Below are positions 17,618 to 26,713 of a DNA stretch of 64,000 nucleotides, piece after piece (the first letter of the stretch is position 1; every line of letters starts with the position of its first letter). The notes under the pieces were generated by a model. The model made no database searches and was not told where the DNA came from. It was given only the letters and a program-made list of their open reading frames with translations. The stretch is from JAAXKN01 sp050258815 (lineage in GTDB: Bacteria; Bacteroidota; Ignavibacteria; Ignavibacteriales; SURF-24), in the NCBI GenBank assembly GCA_050258815.1, contig JBLMZM010000361.1:25657-89656 (forward strand), given 5' to 3'. The position numbers and the translations under genes are program-made.

Positions 17618-18643
17618 TTAATTCTTATATATCAGAATTTCGGTTGAGCCGTCTTCTTTTATATATGCCCTGTACATGCCTTCTGTGTTAAATGGCATCG
17701 TGAAGTTTCCGTTTCTATCCAGTGCTATTACGCCGCCCGTGCCGCCCATAGCCGCAAGTTTTTTATTTATTACTTCATTGGCCGCATCCTTCAATGAGAG
17801 CCCCTTATATTCCATCAGAGCCGAAATGTCATAAGCTACAACGCCGCGTATAAAATATTCGCCGTATCCGGTAGAAGAAACTGCGCATGTTCTATTGTTA
17901 GCATAGGTGCCTGCCCCAATGATGGGAGTATCTCCAATTCGTCCGAACTTCTTATTTGTCATCCCGCCCGTGGAGGTCCCGGCCGCAAGGTTACCGGCTT
18001 TATCGAGTGCCACGGCACCAACTGTACCGAACTTTGAATCTCCAAACGGCTTATAATAAAAATTCATGTTTTTTGATTTCAGTGAATCCTGTTCTGCTTC
18101 CTTTTGTTTTATCTTCTGCAGCTGCTGGAATCTTTTTTCATAATAGAAATATTCCTCGGGCATCAGTTTGATTCCCTGCTGCTGTGCAAACTCCTCGGCT
18201 CCCTCGCCGGCCATCATTACGTGCGGGGATTTTTCCATTACAAGGCGCGCAAGGCTGATGGGATTTTTAATATGGTGTACGCCTGCAATGGCTCCGGCCA
18301 TGAGTGTGTTCCCGTCCATAATTGAAGCATCGAGTTCATTTTTACCCTTGGCATTAAATACTGCTCCTTTGCCGGCATTAAAGAGTGGTGAATCCTCCAG
18401 TATGTTAATGGTTGCCTCGACTGCATCCAGACTGCTGCCGTTGTTTTTCAGAATATTGCTTCCTGCCGTAAGTGCTTCCTGCAGTTTCTGGCGGTAGGCT
18501 GCCTCCTCTTCGGGTGTCATGTCTCCTTTTAATATCGTGCCCGCACCTCCATGCAGTACAAGAACGTAACCCTGTCCGGGAGTCTGGGCCTGTATTAAAA
18601 TGAAGCCGAAAAGAAAGAGTATAATTGCTGTAAAACGGAACAT
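17618..18643 (-). CDS. Secreted isoaspartyl peptidase / plant-type L-asparaginase
   Basis: 341 residues from ATG 18643; a first ATG at 18649 is only one base from AGGAG, while the second has the usual 7. A signal peptide (cleavage near IQAQ) places it in the periplasm or outside. This is an Ntn-hydrolase that cuts itself to expose an N-terminal Thr: the nucleophile is the Thr in KFGTVGAVALD (residue 207 from this start). It is preceded by a Lys/Gln-rich linker typical of the cleavage site. LHGGAGT, NAGKGAVFN, ELDASIMDG and GTSTGGMTNK are family motifs. Such enzymes hydrolyse beta-aspartyl dipeptides and asparagine. It may recycle damaged peptides; it is next to the ammonia-lyase but not clearly in one operon (140 bp apart). 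Confidence 0.92.
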   Translation of the reverse strand: MFRFTAIILFLFGFILIQAQTPGQGYVLVLHGGAGTILKGDMTPEEEAAYRQKLQEALTAGSNILKNNGSSLDAVEATINILEDSPLFNAGKGAVFNAKGKNELDASIMDGNTLMAGAIAGVHHIKNPISLARLVMEKSPHVMMAGEGAEEFAQQQGIKLMPEEYFYYEKRFQQLQKIKQKEAEQDSLKSKNMNFYYKPFGDSKFGTVGAVALDKAGNLAAGTSTGGMTNKKFGRIGDTPIIGAGTYANNRTCAVSSTGYGEYFIRGVVAYDISALMEYKGLSLKDAANEVINKKLAAMGGTGGVIALDRNGNFTMPFNTEGMYRAYIKEDGSTEILIYKN

Positions 18644-18803
18644 AGTCATTCTCCTAAAGGAATGTGGAAAGTGAAACTTAAAAACTCAAACTACAAAGTT
18701 CGTGAAATAAAGTCAAAGAGGGCCAGGCATTCAGTTTTTAAGTTCAGTGATCTGAAGCGCCAAAGAGGGGTGCAATGCATTTACAATTTATGTGTTCATA
18801 CAA

Positions 18804-21800
18804 TCAGAATTTTTTTGCAACCACTACGACTGACTTAATTGTATCGGAAACCGACTGGCGCTCATCGAGAGCCTGCAGGAGTATGATGTAGATCCCCATG
18901 CGAAGAGGACTGCCGTTATCGTTCAGGCCATCGAAGATGAGAGAGCCGTGGGCTCCGCTGCAATCCGGGTGCAGTGTTCTTACGAGTCTGCCCTGGCTGT
19001 CGAATACCTTTACAAGTACCTGGTTTACCCCAGGCGAGAGATTATAGTTTATAATTGCAAAGTCCTCCACGCCGTCATTATCAGGGGAGAATGGATTTGG
19101 AAGCACAGAGAAGCGCGATTCCTGCTTCTGGTTCAGTACGAAGATGCTGTTTAGTTTTCCGGGAGTAGCCCCCTCTTCATTGACTGCTGTCCGCCAGTTC
19201 AGGGCATCATTGGAGCTTAATGAAGGATTAATCCTTTCAAGTGATCTGTTCTTTACCTCGGGAATATTTTTTGAGTGCCAGCTGTAGAAGTAGTGCACCG
19301 AATCAATCGTATTTTGAAATGCGTCCTGAAGATGCAGCACGCCGTCATAGTTTGCGAGTCCCAGGCTTGAGGAATTCTTCACGCAAATGGATTCAGAATT
19401 CCTGAGCCACGCATAATTCTTAAGTACCGAGGAATCTGCGGCAATCACATAATATTCACCTTGGGCGAGCGTATAGTTTCCATCTGAAGCATAGAAAGAG
19501 GCGCCACTCTCATTTACTATTTCCCAGTTTGCAAGATTGACCGGCTCATCTCCTGAGTTGAATAATTCTATAAATTCACAGTTGCCCTTGCCGGGCTCAT
19601 ACATTATTTCATTTATAACTATCATGTTTCTGGAGTAAGGGATGATGTCTGTAACCGAGTTTTCGCTTCCGGGTGTTGCACCCCAAAGGGCCACGGAAGG
19701 CTGCCAGTTCAGCTTGTCGTTAGTATCATTATCGGGTGTGATTCTTTCAATTGAGCGGGCTTCCCTTCCCCAACCGGATGAATATTTCAGGCTGTCAATC
19801 GTATTGCCCTTCAGATCTGAGATTACAATTCCATCCTCACTGTTACCGAGGGAACTGAATGCTACGAAAGAGACTTTCCCCTGAAAGTAGGGATACATCT
19901 TGTGAAAGGATGAATCTCTCGCTATAACCAGGTATCCCCCCGGGAAAAGCAGGAGATCATTTGCTGAAATCTTTACCCTTGAAGGTGAGGGCAGTAGATC
20001 GCTTATGTACCAGTTCCTGAGATTCAGCGTATCGGCTGAAGCATTAAAGATCTCGATCCATTCGGATCTGTTGGGGGGCGGACTGAACATGACCTCATTT
20101 ATAAGCAGGGCATTTTTATAGTAACCCGGTTCAATAACCTTCTCCATATAGTTGTTGGAAGGTTCACCGTCTTCCTTAAAAACGACTTCAACAGCAACCG
20201 TGATTTTGGAACTTATGGGGGGTATGGAGGGGGAATTTGTAATTATAAGTGAATCAGTTGTCTTAAGGCTGAAGTCCGAGAGTTCGTTCAGTTCTATAAA
20301 AGGATCCGTGCTGTTGTATCTGTACAAGAAGCGGACCGAGAAATTTCGTGCCTCCTTTAACCCGCGGTTATAGATCCTGGCTCCAAGAAATATTTCATCC
20401 TTGTTCCTGGGCTGCGAGGGAAACGTAAAGACCTCCTCGACAGAAATGTCGTAATCCCTCGGGGTAATGCTGTTGATTCTTCCAGGTGTGCTTTTCGCCC
20501 AGGCCTTTGAGAAGCCCCAGTTATCCCTTAGTCCGGAAGCTTTACCGGTGAACTTTCTTTCAAGTGAATGGCCGGAAGGGGAGCCCACGGGTGTCTGATA
20601 GCGGAGGGAATCCATGGTAAGCTGCCGGTTGTCGCGCAGAATGACTCCGTCTTCGTCGTTATTAAAGGCGGGGAGCTGAGCACAAATGATTTTTGATGTA
20701 ATGTCGCTGTGGGAGTTTATGATTGCAGAATCTTTTGCAATTACCAGGAACGTCTTTGGCGGTATGAGCTCGTCATGCTGAGAGATAATTGCCTCAGCTG
20801 GCGTTGCAAGTATATCCGAAACTGTCCAGCCTTTAATGTTAACCGTATCATCCGAGGTATTGTAAATCTCAATCCATTCGGGTTCAGGAGTCTCCGGCAT
20901 ATACATGATTTCATTTATGACGAGTGTCCCTGCCTTATATCCCGGGCTAATCATGGCGCAGATAGAATTATTTGTTGAATCCTGGTCCAGAGAGGAAGAT
21001 ATCTGTATAATAAAAGACACTTCCCTGGAAATTTCCCCGCTGTAATCAAAGGTATATAATAATGAATCCTCCGGACTGAGTGACAGGAGTTCTGAGGAAG
21101 CCAGCAGCTTACCCGGCTTTTGGCTGATAGAAGATGGCGAAAAAAGCCATAGTGAGAACTGAATGCTCATCCTGCCTGTATTTTTTACCCGGGCTGACAG
21201 GGTGATTTTATCATGCAAAAATGGGAAAGGGGGCGTAAAGAGCAGCTGAGTTAAGGCAAGGTCAAAGTCTTTTCTGGATACTGAATTCATGCTGCCGGGA
21301 GTGCACCTGTTAAGGCTGTGTGAAGCCTGCCAGTTGCTTGTCCAATAAGAAGGAGAATAGGCATCAACTCTTTCCAGGGACCGGCCCAAAGTGGCCGGCG
21401 ATGCAGAATACTCCATGCTGTCGATCACAGAGCCGGCTGAGTCCTTTATTACGACCCTGTCTCCGGAGTTATTCAGCGCCGGAAGGCTGAATGTGATTAG
21501 CTGTGAGGTGAAATTATAATATCTGTGCAGCGAGGAATCACGGCATAGCAAGGCGTATTCTCCGGGCTTCAGCAATCTGTCCTTTTGCGTAATGTACACA
21601 GAGCTCGAGTAGTCAGATAATTTCCAGTTGCTGAGATTAATGGTTGCAGAGGATCTGTTATAGAGCTCAATCCATTCGGGTTCACCCGCTTGGGGAGCAA
21701 ACATTACCTCATTTATTACCAGGTCATTATATCCGGGCTGGTAAGCGCGTACCAAAAGCCGGAGTAAGCCCGCATTATTCTGCGGATTCTCATCCTTATT

Positions 21801-22652
21801 GAAGGTAATATTCCCCTTAATCAGGTAACTGCCAGCCTTAAATCCTGCCAGCTCATAGGTAATTACAATTGAATCTCCGGGCATGAGCATGGACAAGGCC
21901 TTTGAGTACAGCTTTTCTGCGCCAGTGAACAGGGAATCAGAGTTCTCTTCGCAATAGATTTCCGCTGTGAAGTTTTCTGCCGGCAGCAGCCCGTGGTTTT
22001 TTATTGTAAAGCTGAGGAGTATATCATTGGATTCAATGGGTGACTGCGGGGCGGTCGAGAGGTTTTCAAGGCTGAGGTCGAAATCCCGGGGAGCAATTGA
22101 ATTTTTCCTGCCCGGGGTACCCTTAAAATTAAGTGAATTACCCCAGTTGGACGGGGCATTGTTCTTGTCCCGGAGGATTTTTTCGTCCGAATAACCGGGC
22201 CTGTTTCCAGCCGTATAGAGATACAACTCCAGTGTGTCATTGTCCTGATCCAGAATAGCTATTGTCCGGTCAACCGTATTTGCCATGCCCGTGCTGCCGA
22301 ACGCATTATCCTTTATTCTAAGCAGCAGGCACTCCCGGGGAATAATATCCTTGTAGCCGCCGGAGGTAAAATCATAGTCACCCTCAAGAACTACCGCGTA
22401 GGAGCCGGGACCCAATATCATGCCCTGATTGCCGGCAGGGACAATTGTATCCGGATTTGATGTCTGATATTTAATTTTAAAATGGCTGAGGTCCAGCGCT
22501 TTATCAGCGCTCAGGTTATAGATCTCGATGAATTCACCATTGCCGAAAGGTGCATTAAACATGACCTCGGTAACAGTAATGAGACCGTTTTGCTGAGGAT
22601 AAACAAAAACAGGCAGTAAAAAGAACAATACAATGGTAATTGTACTTTTCAT
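18804..22652 (-). CDS. Giant secreted protein with five lamin-tail domains
   Basis: 1282 residues. A signal peptide (MKSTITIVLFFLLPVFVYPQ) is followed by five lamin-tail domains, each starting with a V/L-I-N-E-V/I-M-F/Y motif. Each continues with EWIEIYN (or EFIELFN), then an LSNWKLSD-like stretch and a GDRVVIKD or DGIVI strand. Between them are CARDB-like beta domains beginning RDFDLSLE, KDFDLALT or RDYDISVE. The C-terminal domain (NPFSPDNDGVEDFAIINYNL...VKVFDSQGRLVRTL...GLNDNGSPLRMGIYI) resembles FlgD-type Ig/T9SS tails. Lamin-tail domains in bacteria are on surface proteins and nucleases, but no nuclease motif is seen here. It is probably structural or adhesive. The start is ATG 22652 after GGGAG. 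Confidence 0.85.
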   Translation of the reverse strand: MKSTITIVLFFLLPVFVYPQQNGLITVTEVMFNAPFGNGEFIEIYNLSADKALDLSHFKIKYQTSNPDTIVPAGNQGMILGPGSYAVVLEGDYDFTSGGYKDIIPRECLLLRIKDNAFGSTGMANTVDRTIAILDQDNDTLELYLYTAGNRPGYSDEKILRDKNNAPSNWGNSLNFKGTPGRKNSIAPRDFDLSLENLSTAPQSPIESNDILLSFTIKNHGLLPAENFTAEIYCEENSDSLFTGAEKLYSKALSMLMPGDSIVITYELAGFKAGSYLIKGNITFNKDENPQNNAGLLRLLVRAYQPGYNDLVINEVMFAPQAGEPEWIELYNRSSATINLSNWKLSDYSSSVYITQKDRLLKPGEYALLCRDSSLHRYYNFTSQLITFSLPALNNSGDRVVIKDSAGSVIDSMEYSASPATLGRSLERVDAYSPSYWTSNWQASHSLNRCTPGSMNSVSRKDFDLALTQLLFTPPFPFLHDKITLSARVKNTGRMSIQFSLWLFSPSSISQKPGKLLASSELLSLSPEDSLLYTFDYSGEISREVSFIIQISSSLDQDSTNNSICAMISPGYKAGTLVINEIMYMPETPEPEWIEIYNTSDDTVNIKGWTVSDILATPAEAIISQHDELIPPKTFLVIAKDSAIINSHSDITSKIICAQLPAFNNDEDGVILRDNRQLTMDSLRYQTPVGSPSGHSLERKFTGKASGLRDNWGFSKAWAKSTPGRINSITPRDYDISVEEVFTFPSQPRNKDEIFLGARIYNRGLKEARNFSVRFLYRYNSTDPFIELNELSDFSLKTTDSLIITNSPSIPPISSKITVAVEVVFKEDGEPSNNYMEKVIEPGYYKNALLINEVMFSPPPNRSEWIEIFNASADTLNLRNWYISDLLPSPSRVKISANDLLLFPGGYLVIARDSSFHKMYPYFQGKVSFVAFSSLGNSEDGIVISDLKGNTIDSLKYSSGWGREARSIERITPDNDTNDKLNWQPSVALWGATPGSENSVTDIIPYSRNMIVINEIMYEPGKGNCEFIELFNSGDEPVNLANWEIVNESGASFYASDGNYTLAQGEYYVIAADSSVLKNYAWLRNSESICVKNSSSLGLANYDGVLHLQDAFQNTIDSVHYFYSWHSKNIPEVKNRSLERINPSLSSNDALNWRTAVNEEGATPGKLNSIFVLNQKQESRFSVLPNPFSPDNDGVEDFAIINYNLSPGVNQVLVKVFDSQGRLVRTLHPDCSGAHGSLIFDGLNDNGSPLRMGIYIILLQALDERQSVSDTIKSVVVVAKKF

Positions 22653-22840
22653 AAGTACTCCCGATAGTTTGGTAAATTAACCGGCGTAACTATAGGGAAG
22701 AATATGTTGGAGCCCCTCGAGGGTGTAATATACACGAGATTAAATAAAATGCAAGTGCCTCTGGACAAAAAGAAGTCAAAAAAAAGACACGAGGTTCATT
22801 AATAATATTCGGGAATATGGTGGTATTGCCAAATTATATT

Positions 22841-22868
22841 TTGACAAATTAGAAAATATACGTATATT
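22841..22868 (+). promoter_or_regulatory. Candidate sigma-70-like promoter of the Lrp gene
   Basis: TTGACA at 22841-22846 and TATATT at 22863-22868 with 16 bases between, about 80 bases before the Lrp start. It is a good match to the general consensus, but Bacteroidota-type promoters differ, so this is tentative. Confidence 0.35.
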
Positions 22869-22949
22869 ATTCGGCATAAATTTTAATTTTATGAATAATA
22901 TTTGTCACGGGCTCTTGCCCTGGTGATGAATACTGGACAGCTGGTTAAA

Positions 22950-23432
22950 ATGAAACTGGACGACACCGACAAGAAGATATTAGACAGGCTGCAGTCTGAT
23001 GCAAACATTACTAATGCTCAGCTGGCCTCAGAGTTTAACGTTTCGCAGGCCGGGATGCTCGAAAGGGTAAAGAGGCTTGAGAACTCCGGAGTTATAAAGC
23101 GTTACGTAGCCCTGGTTGACGGTGAGAAGGTTGGGCGCGGGATGTCCGCCTTTATTTCGGTATCCCTGTCTGTTCATCAGCTCAATTCGATTGACAGTTT
23201 CAAGCAGGAGATAATCAAGCTAAGCGAAGTGCTGGAGTGTTATTATGTGGCAGGTGAAGAGGATTTTATACTGAAGATTGCCGTAAGGAACATGCAGGAG
23301 TATGAAAACTTTCTGCTGCACAAGCTTACAAAGATCGGCGGAGTCAGCAAGGTTAAGACCACTTTTGTGCTCTCCCCGGTAAAGTACGACACAAAAATAG
23401 AAATAAACAGTAACACGATTGAAAGTGTTTAA
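22950..23432 (+). CDS. Lrp/AsnC-family transcriptional regulator
   Basis: 160 residues from ATG 22950 (MKLDDTDKKILDRLQ). This is the usual Lrp N-terminus and directly opens the winged helix-turn-helix (about 1-60, with ITNAQLASEFNVSQAGMLERVKRLENSGVIKRY). The C-terminal RAM ligand-binding domain (about 65-145) contains the strand YYVAGEEDFILKIAV with the conserved G-D. An ATG at 22926 or TTG at 22902 would add 8-16 residues with no better binding site. Lrp proteins sense amino acids or metabolites. The next gene is a semialdehyde dehydrogenase, a plausible target but separated by a strong terminator. Confidence 0.92.
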   Translation: MKLDDTDKKILDRLQSDANITNAQLASEFNVSQAGMLERVKRLENSGVIKRYVALVDGEKVGRGMSAFISVSLSVHQLNSIDSFKQEIIKLSEVLECYYVAGEEDFILKIAVRNMQEYENFLLHKLTKIGGVSKVKTTFVLSPVKYDTKIEINSNTIESV

Positions 23433-23526
23433 GATATATAAATGGGCATGAGTGTAGAATTGTTGATATTGAGGTAATAAGGGTTTTTAATTTTTTCGCA
23501 ATACTTACTCGCTAATATATAACCGG

Positions 23527-23562
23527 ACCCCTGACTCTTCGCTGGAGCTCAGGGGTTTTTTA
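23527..23562 (+). terminator. Rho-independent terminator after the Lrp gene
   Basis: ACCCCTGA / TCAGGGGT arms around a 14-base loop, followed directly by TTTTTT. Confidence 0.9.
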
Positions 23563-23705
23563 TTTGCTAAATATTTCATAGATTTTTATATGATTGTTTT
23601 ACAGTTGTGTGGGGCAATTGGGAATCATTTAATTATCCCGTATAATTTCGGGTCACGTCATGCAATTGACTGACTCAATTAAGTTATAACACCTGGAGAA
23701 ATATT

Positions 23706-25070
23706 ATGCCGATACAATCCATCAATCCCGCAACAGAAGAAATAATTGAGACCTATGCAGAGCTTACCGAAGATCAGCTCTATGCTGAGATAGACAAATC
23801 CCATGATGCATTCCAGGAATGGAAGATTACCAGTTTCTCAGAACGCAGGCAGCACATGCTTAATGCCGCCAGGGTGTTACGTGACAACAGGGAAAGTTAC
23901 GCCCGCGTGCTCACGCTTGAAATGGGAAAACCGATTAAGCAGGCCTATTCCGAGGTGGAAAAATGCGCCTGGGTGTGCGAATACTACGCAAATAATGCAG
24001 GAGAGATTCTTAAAAAGGAAACAGTTGAGACCGACGCCTCGGAAAGTTACGTCCAGTTTGATCCTCTGGGGGTCATACTTGCCGTTATGCCCTGGAATTT
24101 CCCCTACTGGCAGGTATTTCGTTTTGCTGCGCCTGCAATTATGGCCGGTAATGTTGGGCTGCTGAAGCACTCCTCAAACGTTCCCATGAGCGCTCTTTCA
24201 ATTGAAGAGGTGTTTTTAAGGGCGGGATTCCCGCTGAACGTCTTCAGAAATCTTTTTATAGGCTCTTCAATGGTAGAGAAGGTAATTTCACACCCAAAGG
24301 TCAGGGCTGCCACACTGACAGGAAGTGAAGGCGCCGGAAGGACCGTGGGCTCAACGGCTGGCAGAAATCTGAAGCCATCGGTACTGGAGCTTGGCGGCAG
24401 TGATCCGTTCATTGTTTTGAAGGATGCCGACCTGAATCAGGCCGTAAAAACGGCGGTGGAGGCAAGGATTATAAATAACGGCCAGAGCTGCATTGCAGCC
24501 AAGAGGTTTATTGTTGTTAAGGACGTAATTGACGAATTCGAACGCAGGTTCACCTCCGCAGTTAAGAATCTCAAGATTGGTAATCCTATGGACGAACAAA
24601 ACGACCTGGGTCCCATGGCGCGTGAGGACCTGCTCCTGGAGCTGGATAAACTGGTAAAGCGGTCGGTTGCAATGGGTGCAAGGCTGCTTACAGGCGGAGA
24701 GCGCCTGGGCATGAAAGGGTATTATTATCCTGCTACCGTTCTTTCAGGTGTAAAGCCCGGTATGCCGGTCTTCGACGAGGAGACCTTCGGTCCCGTAGCC
24801 GCACTGATAACTGCCCAGGATGAGGATGATGCCATAAGAATTGCCAATGAATCGGCATTCGGACTGGGGGCAAGCCTTTGGACGCAGAATCTTGAAAGGG
24901 CAAAAAGACTGGCTTACAGGATCGAATCCGGCTCTGTATTCATTAATGGGATGGTTAAATCCGATCCCCGCCTGCCTTTTGGCGGCATAAAGATATCCGG
25001 TTACGGCAGGGAACTGTCCCACTATGGAATTAAGGAATTCGTAAACATAAAAACGGTCTGGATTGCATAA
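23706..25070 (+). CDS. Aldehyde dehydrogenase, succinate-semialdehyde type (Sad/YneI-like)
   Basis: 454 residues, the short form typical of E. coli Sad (YneI). The active-site Cys is 262 (NNGQSCIAAKRF) and the general base Glu is 228 (LELGGSDPFIVL). MPWNFPYWQVFR and LTGSEGAGRTVG (nucleotide-binding loop) are in place, as are EETFGPVAAL and the end FGGIKISGYGRELSHYGIKEF. The expected reaction is NAD(P)+-dependent oxidation of succinate semialdehyde to succinate. Close relatives also take other short semialdehydes. The start is ATG 23706 after CTGGAGAAA. It is followed after 63 bases by a small membrane-protein gene on the same strand. Confidence 0.9.
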   Translation: MPIQSINPATEEIIETYAELTEDQLYAEIDKSHDAFQEWKITSFSERRQHMLNAARVLRDNRESYARVLTLEMGKPIKQAYSEVEKCAWVCEYYANNAGEILKKETVETDASESYVQFDPLGVILAVMPWNFPYWQVFRFAAPAIMAGNVGLLKHSSNVPMSALSIEEVFLRAGFPLNVFRNLFIGSSMVEKVISHPKVRAATLTGSEGAGRTVGSTAGRNLKPSVLELGGSDPFIVLKDADLNQAVKTAVEARIINNGQSCIAAKRFIVVKDVIDEFERRFTSAVKNLKIGNPMDEQNDLGPMAREDLLLELDKLVKRSVAMGARLLTGGERLGMKGYYYPATVLSGVKPGMPVFDEETFGPVAALITAQDEDDAIRIANESAFGLGASLWTQNLERAKRLAYRIESGSVFINGMVKSDPRLPFGGIKISGYGRELSHYGIKEFVNIKTVWIA

Positions 25071-25133
25071 CAAATATCCGGGCAGACAGCAAACGGGCTG
25101 TCCGTCCCGATCATTAAAGGGAGGGGTTTTACC

Positions 25134-25490
25134 ATGTTAAAACTTAAAATTGCTGCTGTTATAACTATTATCCTGGGGCTCATTTCCCTGGGCTGGATAT
25201 TCTATGATTATCTTGCACTCGCCGATATTTCATACAATTACGGAGCCGACCTGGTAAGCAAGCGCAGGATTGTTACCCTGGGGTTCATTCCTGTTATACT
25301 CTTCCACTTTGCTTTTTTTGGTACAATGTATCTCTTGTTCGACTTTCTCAAAAAGCAGAAGCTGATAATAAAAGAGCACACAAAAATGAAGGCTGAGGCA
25401 GTATTGAAACCTGCCGCGGATTCCAAAAAGGATCCACTCAGGCAGGAGATGCCCAAAATGACCGGCGACGCCCCGAAAAAGGATATCTGA
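25134..25490 (+). CDS. Small two-TM membrane protein, unknown
   Basis: 118 residues, not recognised. Two hydrophobic helices (about 6-28 and 48-72) are separated by a short polar loop with YNYGADLVSKRR. The C-terminal third is a charged Lys/Glu/Pro tail, presumably cytoplasmic. The ribosome binding site AAAGGGAGGGG is strong, 6-7 bases before ATG 25134. Position and strand suggest read-through from the aldehyde dehydrogenase gene, but no functional link is evident. Confidence 0.65.
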   Translation: MLKLKIAAVITIILGLISLGWIFYDYLALADISYNYGADLVSKRRIVTLGFIPVILFHFAFFGTMYLLFDFLKKQKLIIKEHTKMKAEAVLKPAADSKKDPLRQEMPKMTGDAPKKDI

Positions 25491-25625
25491 GAAGATAATA
25501 GCCTGTTTCCTTTCGCCTGCTTAAAGCAGAAAATAAATTCTTTTAAAAATGATGTTTTCTGACGGGCGAATTCTTATTTTTGCAATCAAATAAGAAATCA
25601 TGTTTTAATAATTTTCGGAAATGAT

Positions 25626-26135
25626 ATGAAGCAAAAAGAAGAAAACGAAAAACCTGTATTTAATTCAAAGAGAGTAAAAAGGACTTATACACAGAAGATC
25701 AATTCAACTCCGGATAAAATTTTCCCGCTTTTGTGTCCCAAAAGAGAACTTGACTGGCTGGATGGCTGGCACTATGAAATGGTATACTCGGAATCCGGCT
25801 TTGCCGAGGAAGGGGCCATATTCAAGACAAAGCATGAAGGGACGGTGGATACAATATGGGTGGTTACAAAACATGACAAGGAAAACTTCATAGTTGAATT
25901 CGTGAGGATGACCTGGGAAACCGTGGTTGTAAAGATAAACATGAAACTGGAGGATAATTACAACGGTACCTCAGACCTTCACATAGAATACATATTTACA
26001 TCAATTACTGAAAAGGGAAGTGAATTTATCGATGGTAAGTCCTCCAGGCAGTTTCTAGACATGATGAAGTGGTGGGAGAAATCGCTGAACTATTACCTGG
26101 AAACCGGAAATAAACTTCTGGCCCTTAAACTTTGA
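25626..26135 (+). CDS. SRPBCC (START-like) domain protein
   Basis: 169 residues. The layout fits the SRPBCC/START fold: a first strand (YTQKINSTPDKIFPLLCPKRELDWLDGW), a long beta sheet (IFKTKHEGTVDTIWVVTKHD, VEFVRMTWETVVVKINMKLED, LHIEYIFTSITEKG) and a long C-terminal helix (SRQFLDMMKWWEKSLNYYLETGN). Members bind lipids or other hydrophobic ligands, or act as polyketide cyclase-like enzymes. Nothing here shows which. It has no signal peptide, so it is cytoplasmic. It is the first of three nearby plus-strand genes (SRPBCC, DUF3052, lipase-like). Confidence 0.75.
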   Translation: MKQKEENEKPVFNSKRVKRTYTQKINSTPDKIFPLLCPKRELDWLDGWHYEMVYSESGFAEEGAIFKTKHEGTVDTIWVVTKHDKENFIVEFVRMTWETVVVKINMKLEDNYNGTSDLHIEYIFTSITEKGSEFIDGKSSRQFLDMMKWWEKSLNYYLETGNKLLALKL

Positions 26136-26252
26136 GAGCTGAATGGTTCTTCAGATTTTCCTTTTTGTTTTAAAAATTATTTCTAAATTTGATGTCTTCT
26201 GTTTTCGAAGGGATTGGAACAGAAGAGAATAATATTCCACTAAAGAGAAAAA

Positions 26253-26669
26253 ATGCCGTTAAACAAATCGCAGGAAACTTTAGCTGAAAAACTTGGTTTA
26301 AAAAGAGGAATTAAGTTATTAATTCTTAATCCAATTGAAAATATGTTCGAAATGCTGTCCCCGCTGCATGAAATTACAATCCTGTTGCGTAAAGTAAAGG
26401 GAAGTGCTGACCTGGCACTCTGTTTTTTCAATACGAGAAAACAGCTGGATCAGGAATTGCCGCGCCTGGAAGGCCTGTTGAGGGCAGGGGGATTTATCTG
26501 GATATGCTGGCCTGCTGCAGAAAACGGGTTTGAATCCAGTCTGGACGAAAGCTATATAAGGCAGGCTTGTAAGACCATGGGACTGCTGGAAACAGAAACC
26601 TGCAGGCTTGACGGAAATTGGAGCGGGATAAAATTTGTACCCGCAACTATGAATGATTATGGTATTTAA
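26253..26669 (+). CDS. DUF3052 domain protein
   Basis: 138 residues. The pattern matches DUF3052: an N-terminal AEKLGLKRGIKLLILN, a middle ADLALCFFNTRKQLDQELPRLEGLLRAGGFIWICWP, and a C-terminal SLDESYIRQACKTMGLLETETCRLDGNWSGIKFV. The closing W-S-G-(L/I)-(K/R)-F-V is the clearest family mark. The order of strands and the glycine-rich turn resemble a small Rossmann or methyltransferase-like fold without a clear cofactor site. The function is unknown. It lies 44 bases before the hydrolase gene. Confidence 0.75.
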   Translation: MPLNKSQETLAEKLGLKRGIKLLILNPIENMFEMLSPLHEITILLRKVKGSADLALCFFNTRKQLDQELPRLEGLLRAGGFIWICWPAAENGFESSLDESYIRQACKTMGLLETETCRLDGNWSGIKFVPATMNDYGI

Positions 26670-26713
26670 GATCGGCAAAAGAAACGAAAAGGTCAGGAAG
26701 AAAACAGGGCAAG

